A stretch of 6,591 nt of DNA. It comes from Anaerolineae bacterium (lineage in GTDB: Bacteria > Chloroflexota > Anaerolineae > Anaerolineales > Villigracilaceae). The stretch is from contig RFJH01000257.1 of the NCBI GenBank assembly GCA_003694975.1, positions 1 through 6,591 of the forward strand, written 5' to 3'. The notes under the pieces were generated by a model that was not told where the DNA came from, searched no databases, and saw only the letters and a program-made list of their open reading frames with translations. Numbering within the stretch: the first letter of the stretch is position 1; the number at the start of each line of letters is the position of its first letter. A program made the translations under genes and the position numbers. Shown here piece after piece: positions 1 to 5,553 of this stretch.

Positions 1-984
1 CCAAGCGGTTGCGGAAAAACAACCACCTTGCGCATGATCGCCGGTTTCGAAATCCCTACGCAAGGGGAAGTCCTTATCGAAGGCGAAGTCCAGGGACATC
101 TGCCGCCCTACCAGAGGCCGGTCAACACGGTGTTCCAGCACTACGCCTTATTCCCCCACATGACGGTCTACCAAAATGTGGCCTTTGGCCTGGAGATGCG
201 CAAGGTACCCAGGGACGAGATCAAACGGCGCGTCGGCGAGGCGCTGGAACTCGTCCGCCTGAGCGGGATGGAGAAACGCCGTCCGGGGCAACTCTCGGGC
301 GGACAACAACAGCGTGTCGCTCTGGCGCGCGCCCTGGTCAACCGCCCGAAAGTCCTTTTGCTCGATGAACCTCTGGGCGCCCTCGACTTGAAACTACGCA
401 AAGCCATGCAACTCGAGTTGAAATCCCTCCAATCTGAAGTTGGTATCACATTCGTTTATGTCACCCACGATCAGGGAGAAGCCCTCACCATGTCCGACCG
501 CATCGCGGTGATGAATCAGGGACGCGTCTTACAGGTCGGCGCGCCGGAGGAAATTTACGAGCATCCCAACAATCGCTTCGTGGCCGATTTCATCGGCGAG
601 ACGAACTTCATCGAGGGCGTAATCGCCGAAGCCGGGGAACAGGCTCGCATTCGCGTCGCGGATACCATCCTTCTGGGCACCTGGTCGGACACTCCCCTGC
701 CGGTCGGCACAAAGGCCACCCTCTCCATCCGCCCGGAGAAAATCGTGCTCACCCGCGCCGGAGAGAGCCTCCCACCCGATAGCCCAAAGGTCGCCAACGT
801 TCCCGGCAAAGTGGTTGACCTCGTCTACCTGGGCACCGACACGCGCTACGTCGTACGCATCCCCGGAGAAACCAATGTCGTCATTCGTACCCAAAACGTG
901 ACCTCCTCCGAGCACTTCTTCCATGTTGGCGATGAGGTTACCTTGCACTGGAATCCCGACCATGCGCGCGTCTTAAAGGAGTGA
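1..984 (+). CDS. potA: Polyamine ABC transporter ATP-binding protein PotA (5' end missing)
   Basis: This is the ATPase subunit that powers polyamine import from the cytoplasmic face of the membrane. The reading frame is open from base 1 and enters inside the Walker A motif (PSGCGKTT, residues 1-8 of the 327 visible), so roughly 35-45 N-terminal residues lie upstream; the first ATG at base 28 is internal. In order: Q-loop in VFQHYALF (Gln46), ABC signature LSGGQQQ (98-104), Walker B LLLDEP (Asp122, Glu123), D-loop GALD and switch His156 in VTHDQ. The phrases RPVNTVFQHYALFPHMTV and FIGETNF (197-203) are typical of PotA among importer ATPases. A C-terminal TOBE-type domain follows, with IRPEK near residue 244. 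All catalytic motifs in view are intact. The stop (TGA 982-984) is 3 bases before potB, and the end of the gene carries the potB Shine-Dalgarno, so translation is probably coupled. Related sugar or iron importer ATPases are the alternative, but the permease and PotD context argue against them. Confidence 0.95.
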   Translation, partial: PSGCGKTTTLRMIAGFEIPTQGEVLIEGEVQGHLPPYQRPVNTVFQHYALFPHMTVYQNVAFGLEMRKVPRDEIKRRVGEALELVRLSGMEKRRPGQLSGGQQQRVALARALVNRPKVLLLDEPLGALDLKLRKAMQLELKSLQSEVGITFVYVTHDQGEALTMSDRIAVMNQGRVLQVGAPEEIYEHPNNRFVADFIGETNFIEGVIAEAGEQARIRVADTILLGTWSDTPLPVGTKATLSIRPEKIVLTRAGESLPPDSPKVANVPGKVVDLVYLGTDTRYVVRIPGETNVVIRTQNVTSSEHFFHVGDEVTLHWNPDHARVLKE

Positions 985-987
985 GCC

Positions 988-1860
988 ATGCATCGTCTCT
1001 TCGCCCGCCATCCCTCCCTGCGCCCCTGGCTGCTCCTCCTCCCCGCAGCGCTATGGCTCTTCGTTTTTTTCATCGCCCCTCTCTTTATCGTCCTCGCCTA
1101 CAGTTTCCTTGAGCGCGGTACGTACGGTGGTGTGATCTGGCAATTCACCTTGGAGAACCTCCGCCGCACCTTCGACCCACTTTACTTCTCTACCTTCCTG
1201 CGCTCCCTCTACATCGCCATTGTGACCACGTTCTTCTGCCTCGTGCTCGGCTATCCCCTGGCCTATTACATCGCCACCCGACCGCCGCGCCAACGTGGGA
1301 CGCTGGTGCTGGCGCTGATGATCCCCTTTTGGACGAACTTCCTTATCCGTACCTACGCCTGGCTGACTCTTCTCCGCACCCACACCGGCCTGATCAACGT
1401 CACGCTGATCAATCTGGGCATCATCCAAAAACCCCTCCCCCTCTTCGGAAACGACTTCGCCATCATCCTCGGCCTGGTTTACGGCTGGCTGCCGGATATG
1501 GTGCTCCCCATCTACGCCGCCCTGGACCGGCTGGATATCAGCCTGGTGGAAGCCGCGCAGGACCTCTACGCCTCCGGCAGCAAGGTCTTCTGGCGCGTCA
1601 TCTGGCCGCTCTCCCTGCCCGGTGTCGTGGCCGGCTCCATGCTGGTCTTCATTCCCTCACTCGGCGCGTTCGTCACCCCGGCCATCCTGGGAGGCGGCAA
1701 ATCGCTCATGATCGGGAACATCATCAGCAATCAATTCCTCGCCGCCCACGACTGGCCTTTCGGTTCGGCCCTCTCTACCGTGATGATGGCCGTCATGCTT
1801 CTGGCAACCCTGCTCTATTTCCGCGCCGTCAGCAGCGAGGAAAGAAAGGCGCTGGTATGA
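988..1860 (+). CDS. potB: Polyamine ABC transporter permease PotB
   Basis: One of two membrane subunits forming the polyamine channel. The 290-residue protein has about six hydrophobic segments (approximately 14-38, 70-95, 104-125, 155-178, 210-232 and 258-280), the usual architecture and length for PotB-type binding-protein-dependent permeases. The cytoplasmic EAA loop that docks on the ATPase is visible as EAAQDLYA starting at residue 188 and running to the LPG near 210-212. The usual glycine of EAAxxLGA is replaced by tyrosine, as it also is in the neighbouring potC. The start at ATG 988 is supported by AAAGGAG at 975-981, six bases upstream, embedded in the end of potA. The stop overlaps the potC start (ATGA, 1857-1860), indicating translational coupling within one operon. 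Substrate is inferred from potA and potD; the permease sequence alone does not fix it. Confidence 0.93.
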   Translation: MHRLFARHPSLRPWLLLLPAALWLFVFFIAPLFIVLAYSFLERGTYGGVIWQFTLENLRRTFDPLYFSTFLRSLYIAIVTTFFCLVLGYPLAYYIATRPPRQRGTLVLALMIPFWTNFLIRTYAWLTLLRTHTGLINVTLINLGIIQKPLPLFGNDFAIILGLVYGWLPDMVLPIYAALDRLDISLVEAAQDLYASGSKVFWRVIWPLSLPGVVAGSMLVFIPSLGAFVTPAILGGGKSLMIGNIISNQFLAAHDWPFGSALSTVMMAVMLLATLLYFRAVSSEERKALV

Positions 1861-2759
1861 GCACCATTTCTCTCTCCAACAAACAACTCTCACGCCGTAG
1901 CCAGATCGCCTACCTGAAGAAGCGCATAAACGACCTGGCACTGAACCTCTACGGACTCGGCGGCTATCTCTTCCTCTACCTCCCCATCGTCATTCTGCTC
2001 ATCTTCTCGTTCAACGACTCGCGCTCCGTCGCTCAATGGCACGGCTTTACGCTGGACTGGTATGTGGAGATGATCCACGATGAGCAGATTATCCTCTCGC
2101 TGTGGAACAGCGTCTTCGTCGCCGTAGTCTCCACGCTGATCTCCACAGTCATCGGCACACTGGCCGCTATGGCGATGGAACGCTACCGCTTCGTGGGTCA
2201 CCTTTTCATGGACGCCGTGCTCTATCTGCCCATCATCATCCCCGATATCGCCATGGCCATCATGCTCTTGATCTTCTTCAATATCAGCGGTATCGGTTTC
2301 GAACCCTGGAAAGTGACGTTCTTCGGCGTCCGACTCGCCGTACCTTACTCGGTCATCATCGGCCACGTCGCCTTCAATATTTCCTTCGTCGCGGTGGTCG
2401 TGCGCGCCCGCCTCGCCCAAATGGACCGGACTCTGGAAGAAGCCGCCCAGGATCTCTACGCCGGCCCCTGGCAGACCTTCTGGCGCGTCACCTTCCCCAT
2501 GATGCTCCCCGGCATCATCGGCGGTGCACTGCTGGCCTTCACCCTCTCTCTGGACGATTTCGTCATCACCTTCTTCACCAGCGGTGCCGGTTTCAACACC
2601 TTACCGGTGCGCGTCTTCGGCATGATCAAGAAGGGTGTCACTCCCAAGATCAACGCCGTCTCTGTGTTAATGCTGGTATTTTCTCTTGCCCTGATCGGCA
2701 TCTCACTCTTGTTCAGGAAAGGAGGTGATAAAGGCTCACCAATTGAAATTGGTCTGTAA
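1857..2759 (+). CDS. potC: Polyamine ABC transporter permease PotC
   Basis: The second membrane subunit, pairing with PotB. It has 300 residues, with hydrophobic segments near 34-52, 82-106, 116-141, 164-184, 217-237 and 266-286. The EAA loop EAAQDLYA begins at residue 195 and is followed by the FTLSLDDFVIT stretch (228-238), which is characteristic of the PotC branch (E. coli PotC has a similar FTLSMDD). The frame is open far upstream, through potB in another frame, but ATG 1857 is preferred: it overlaps the potB stop as ATGA and has AAAGG at 1845-1849, seven bases upstream. About 30 polar, basic residues precede the first membrane segment, longer than in E. coli PotC. The C-terminal tail after the last membrane segment (RKGGDKGSPIEIGL) is encoded by DNA that contains a strong Shine-Dalgarno-like run and a palindrome, described separately. 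Confidence 0.93.
   Translation: MSTISLSNKQLSRRSQIAYLKKRINDLALNLYGLGGYLFLYLPIVILLIFSFNDSRSVAQWHGFTLDWYVEMIHDEQIILSLWNSVFVAVVSTLISTVIGTLAAMAMERYRFVGHLFMDAVLYLPIIIPDIAMAIMLLIFFNISGIGFEPWKVTFFGVRLAVPYSVIIGHVAFNISFVAVVVRARLAQMDRTLEEAAQDLYAGPWQTFWRVTFPMMLPGIIGGALLAFTLSLDDFVITFFTSGAGFNTLPVRVFGMIKKGVTPKINAVSVLMLVFSLALIGISLLFRKGGDKGSPIEIGL
2717..2729 (+). promoter_or_regulatory. Extended Shine-Dalgarno-like sequence inside the end of potC
   Basis: GAAAGGAGGTGAT matches 13 consecutive bases of the complement of a typical bacterial 16S rRNA 3' tail (read as AGAAAGGAGGTGATC). It lies in the potC coding frame (codons for R-K-G-G-D), 28 bases before the potC stop and about 93 bases before the potD ATG. 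No ATG or GTG occurs at normal spacing. The nearest possible start is a TTG at 2743, about 17 bases after GGAGG, opening a 10-codon frame that ends at 2775. It may act as a ribosome pause or standby site, or may simply be the coding consequence of a Lys-Gly-Gly-Asp stretch. Confidence 0.35.
2738..2753. repeat. Perfect 16-bp palindrome (7-bp arms, 2-bp centre) at the end of potC
   Basis: ACCAATT-GA-AATTGGT is a perfect inverted repeat across the last codons of potC, eight bases after the Shine-Dalgarno-like run. As RNA it could only form a short hairpin of about five pairs with a six-base loop, which is weak. As DNA it has the size and symmetry of a dimeric repressor operator. It stands out as an AT-rich patch in GC-rich surroundings. 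No function can be assigned from sequence alone. Confidence 0.3.
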
Positions 2760-2771
2760 AACACTCACCCC

Positions 2772-2798
2772 CTGACACCCGAGCGGAGAGAGTATCCT
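2772..2798 (+). promoter_or_regulatory. Possible weak sigma70-type promoter for potD
   Basis: In the 63-base gap between potC and potD, CTGACA (2772-2777, five of six matches to TTGACA) is followed after 15 bases by TATCCT (2793-2798, four of six matches to TATAAT). The spacer is shorter than the preferred 16-18 bases, so this is a weak candidate. A separate promoter would fit the common need for more binding protein than transporter, but read-through from potC is equally possible. Confidence 0.2.
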
Positions 2799-2807
2799 GT
2801 GAAACAG

Positions 2808-2814
2808 AAAGGAG
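2808..2814 (+). promoter_or_regulatory. Ribosome binding site that fixes the potD start
   Basis: AAAGGAG lies eight bases before ATG 2823. The same frame has an earlier GTG at 2799, but using it would place the ribosome site inside the gene and add eight polar residues before the signal peptide. The site therefore decides for ATG 2823. Confidence 0.85.
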
Positions 2815-2822
2815 AGAAGACC

Positions 2823-3983
2823 ATGAAACGAACAGCCCTCTCGCTGATAACCGCCGTCATCGTGCTTGGACTGCTCCTGACGGCCTGCGGAGGCAAGCCA
2901 ACTCCACCGCCGCCGCAGAAAACTGAGGCGCCTTCGGCGAAAGAGACAGAAGCCCCCGCCCCTGCTGCCACCGAAGCACCCGCCGGCGTCGAACCGGCGA
3001 AGGAAATCGTCCTCTACAACTGGTCTGAATACATCGACCCCGAAATTTACACCCTTTTTGAAGAAGAATTCGGTATCAAGGTTGTAGAAGACAACTTCTC
3101 CAGCAACGAGGAAATGCTGGCGAAATTGCAAGGCGGTGCGACCGGCTATGCCCTCATCGTTCCCTCGGATTACACCGTGGGTATCATGATCGAGGAGGGC
3201 ATGTTGGCCGAACTGGACCACGCCAACATCCCCAACCTGGCCAACCTGCGCGACGACTTCAAGAACGTCCCTTACGATCCGGGCAACAAGTATTGTGTCC
3301 CCTATCAATGGGGCACCACCGGCATCGGCTACCTCTCCAGCGAAGTGGACGAACCCACCTCCTGGGCTGTCATCTTTGAGCCTGATCCCAACTCTCCCAC
3401 CTACGGGCGCACCACCATGCTAGATGACGTGCGTGAGGCCTTCGCCGCCGCCCTGGTCTATCTGGGCTACGACATCAACACGACCGATGAGGCCCAACTG
3501 GAGGAGGCCAAGCAACTCCTCATTCAGGCCAAAGCAGGCCTCTCCGGCTACGACAGCGACACCTACGAAGACCTGGTCGCTGCAGGCGAGAACCTGATGG
3601 CTCACGGCTGGAACGGCGATTTCCTGGTCGCTCAGGAAGATAACGAAGACGTCGCCTATACCGTGCCGCAGGAAGGTGGCGTGATCTGGGTAGATAACAT
3701 CTGCATCCCGGTCACCACACCACCCGACCAAAAACTGGCTGCCGAGATGTTTATTGACTTCCTGCTGCGGCCGGACATTGGCGCTATGCTCTCCGAATAC
3801 ACCTACTATGCCAGCCCGAACGCCGCCGCCGAAGAACTCCTGCCCGAAGACTTCCTCTCCGACCCGGCGGTCTACCCGCCCGAAGAGGTGATGAGCCGCC
3901 TCCAGTACATCGAACCGGTCGGCGAAGCAGAAGCCCTCTACCAGCGCCTGTGGGATGAGGTGAAATCCGCACCGGTACCGTAA
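2823..3983 (+). CDS. potD: Spermidine/putrescine-binding lipoprotein PotD
   Basis: The extracytoplasmic substrate-binding component of the importer, 386 residues. The N-terminus is a lipoprotein signal peptide: MKRT, a hydrophobic core (5-19), then lipobox LTAC with Cys22 as the lipidated residue. A flexible linker (about 23-60) rich in Pro, Ala, Thr and Glu includes three TEAP units. The binding domain starts at EIVLYNWSEY. Aligned by eye to E. coli PotD, ligand-contacting positions appear kept: Trp67, Ser68 (Thr in E. coli), Glu69, Tyr70, Ser115, Tyr117, Asp202, Glu205, Trp263, Trp289, Asp291, Tyr329 and Gln361. The acidic residues that hold the amines and the aromatic box are thus present, supporting a polyamine ligand. 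Ser68 is as in putrescine-specific PotF (NWSDY), while Glu69 is as in PotD, so spermidine versus putrescine preference is open. Two cysteines in the mature domain, Cys158 and Cys294, are unusual. It follows potC by 63 bases. Confidence 0.94.
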   Translation: MKRTALSLITAVIVLGLLLTACGGKPTPPPPQKTEAPSAKETEAPAPAATEAPAGVEPAKEIVLYNWSEYIDPEIYTLFEEEFGIKVVEDNFSSNEEMLAKLQGGATGYALIVPSDYTVGIMIEEGMLAELDHANIPNLANLRDDFKNVPYDPGNKYCVPYQWGTTGIGYLSSEVDEPTSWAVIFEPDPNSPTYGRTTMLDDVREAFAAALVYLGYDINTTDEAQLEEAKQLLIQAKAGLSGYDSDTYEDLVAAGENLMAHGWNGDFLVAQEDNEDVAYTVPQEGGVIWVDNICIPVTTPPDQKLAAEMFIDFLLRPDIGAMLSEYTYYASPNAAAEELLPEDFLSDPAVYPPEEVMSRLQYIEPVGEAEALYQRLWDEVKSAPVP

Positions 3984-3994
3984 ACCCAACCGCA

Positions 3995-4031
3995 CGCGGC
4001 GCGCCCCGACTCCTCGCTGGGGCGCGCCGCG
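3995..4031 (+). other. Strong GC hairpin between potD and the aldehyde dehydrogenase gene
   Basis: A perfect 13-bp inverted repeat (arms 3995-4007 and 4019-4031, loop 4008-4018 of 11 bases) lies 11 bases after the potD stop. Each arm contains the self-complementary octamer GGCGCGCC (3998-4005 and 4021-4028). No T-run follows: the next bases are CCACACGGGAGAG, including the ribosome site of the next gene. It is therefore not a classical intrinsic terminator. Likely roles are a U-tract-less terminator or attenuator, or a 3' stabiliser that keeps potD mRNA more abundant than its neighbours. The structure is certain as a repeat; its role is inferred. Confidence 0.7.
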
Positions 4032-4051
4032 CCACACGGGAGAGAGCCGTC

Positions 4052-5506
4052 ATGGAGATGTTCATCAACGGACACTTCACTGCCGGCGCAAGCCAGGAAC
4101 GCATCACCGTCATCAATCCGGCCACCGAAGAGGTGCTGGGCGACGTTCCTCGCGGCACCGCCCAGGACGCTCAGGACGCGGTAGAGGCGGCCAAAGCCGC
4201 TTTCCCAAACTGGAAACACACCCCGGCGCCGGAACGTGCCATTGCCCTGCACCGCATCGCCAGTGAGATCCGCACTCACCATGAGGAACTCGTCCGCCTG
4301 CTCACGGAGGAAGAAGGCAAACCTCTGCCCGAAAACGAGGAAGAACTGTGGTGGGTGGAAGAGACCTTCGACTACTACGCCGAACTGGCCCGCCACGACC
4401 GAGGACGCGTCATCCCCTCCGGCGACGCCGGGCAATTCAACTTCGTGCTCAAAGAGCCATACGGCGTGGTAGCCTGCATCGTTCCCTGGAATTATCCATT
4501 GCTTCTGATGGCCTGGAAAGTGGCCCCGGCGCTGGCCGCCGGGAACACGGTGGTCATCAAACCCTCCGAGTTGACTCCGCTCTCTACCCTGCGCCTGGTG
4601 GAAGTCGCCTGCCGGCACCTGCCACCCGGCGTGGTCAACGTGGTGACCGGCTACGGTCCCGAAGCCGGCGAACCGCTGGTCACTCACCCAGACGTGCCGC
4701 TGGTGGCCTTCACCGGCTCACTTGCTGTTGGACAGCACATCGCCGCCCTGGCCGCGCCAATGATGAAACGCCTGCACCTGGAACTGGGCGGCAAGGACCC
4801 CATGGTCATCGCGCCAGATATTGAGACCGAGGTCGGTGTGCGCGCCCTGGCTTATGCGGCGCTGATCAACGCCGGCCAGGTGTGCACCAGCACCGAACGG
4901 GTGTACGTGCATGAGAGCATCTTGGGGCGCTTCAGCGAAGAACTGGCCGATTTTGTGGCTTCTCTGCGGCTGGGCAATGGACTGGACGAAGGCACGGACA
5001 TCGGGCCCATGATCCGGGATCGCTTCCGCCAGAAAGTGGAGTCCCACGTCCAGGAGGCGGTCGCCGCCGGGGCCAGAGTCCTGGTCGGTGGGCAACGTCC
5101 CGCCGAGTTCCGACGCGGCTTCTTCTACCAGCCAACGGTGATAGTCAACGTAGACCACTCCATGCGCATCATGCGCGAGGAGACTTTCGGGCCGGTCATC
5201 CCCCTCATGCCCTACCGCGACTTTGACGAGGCCATTCACCTGGCCAACGACACACCCTACGGCCTGGGCGCCTCCTTGATGACGCACGACCCCAAACTGG
5301 TGAAGCGGTTCTTTGAAGAAGTGAAAGCCGGGACGATCTGGATCAACGACCCGCTGACGGACAATTTCGCCGGGCCGTTTGGAGGCATGAAAATGAGCGG
5401 CATCGGGCGCGAGTTGGGGCAGGAAGGCTTCGACGCTTTCCGCGAGACCAAACACGTGCATTGGGACATCGAAGGCGGTGTGAAAGATTACTGGTACCCC
5501 TATTAA
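4052..5506 (+). CDS. NAD(P)-dependent aldehyde dehydrogenase (probable aminobutyraldehyde or succinate-semialdehyde dehydrogenase)
   Basis: A cytoplasmic enzyme of the ALDH superfamily that oxidises an aldehyde to the acid with NAD(P)+. At 484 residues it has normal length. Visible motifs: PWNYP with oxyanion Asn147, IKPSE with cofactor-binding Lys170, FTGS..VG Rossmann loop (220-227), ELGGK with general base Glu244, GQVCTSTERVYV with catalytic Cys278, and EETFGPV with Glu377 and Phe379. The start at ATG 4052 has GGGAGAG (4038-4044) seven bases upstream; an in-frame ATG two codons later is a less well spaced alternative. Its place between a polyamine importer and an aminotransferase suggests 4-aminobutyraldehyde or succinate semialdehyde as substrate, but the active-site sequence does not settle this; betaine-aldehyde-type or broad-range activity is possible. 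The FTGST consensus reads FTGSL here (Leu224). The C-terminus ends WYPY. The hairpin upstream may make its expression differ from that of potD. Confidence 0.9.
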   Translation: MEMFINGHFTAGASQERITVINPATEEVLGDVPRGTAQDAQDAVEAAKAAFPNWKHTPAPERAIALHRIASEIRTHHEELVRLLTEEEGKPLPENEEELWWVEETFDYYAELARHDRGRVIPSGDAGQFNFVLKEPYGVVACIVPWNYPLLLMAWKVAPALAAGNTVVIKPSELTPLSTLRLVEVACRHLPPGVVNVVTGYGPEAGEPLVTHPDVPLVAFTGSLAVGQHIAALAAPMMKRLHLELGGKDPMVIAPDIETEVGVRALAYAALINAGQVCTSTERVYVHESILGRFSEELADFVASLRLGNGLDEGTDIGPMIRDRFRQKVESHVQEAVAAGARVLVGGQRPAEFRRGFFYQPTVIVNVDHSMRIMREETFGPVIPLMPYRDFDEAIHLANDTPYGLGASLMTHDPKLVKRFFEEVKAGTIWINDPLTDNFAGPFGGMKMSGIGRELGQEGFDAFRETKHVHWDIEGGVKDYWYPY

Positions 5507-5553
5507 CATCACAAACAAACAGCCCATGGCGCAAGCGAAGGAGGAGCCACCAC

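Noticed and set aside
1329..1856. In-frame upstream extension of potC through potB
   Set aside because: The extra residues are Arg/His/Pro-rich and read through potB coding DNA in another frame. ATG 1857 with its ATGA overlap and ribosome site is the natural start.
2743..2775. TTG-started 10-codon leader peptide behind the strong Shine-Dalgarno-like run
   Set aside because: Its spacing of about 17 bases is too long and TTG is a weak start. There is no regulatory codon run or attenuator-like hairpin behind it, so it is not listed as a gene.
2799..2822. GTG 2799 as the potD start
   Set aside because: It would bury the AAAGGAG ribosome site and put eight polar residues ahead of a standard lipoprotein signal peptide.
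2882..3002. Repeats in the potD linker as a possible tandem-repeat or phase-variable tract
   Set aside because: The TEAP units are separated by unlike residues and codons, with no exact tandem nucleotide unit. This is an ordinary lipoprotein spacer.
3995..4031. Classical rho-independent terminator after potD
   Set aside because: The stem is strong, but no T-run follows it, and the next gene's ribosome site begins six bases later. It is kept as a hairpin of uncertain role.
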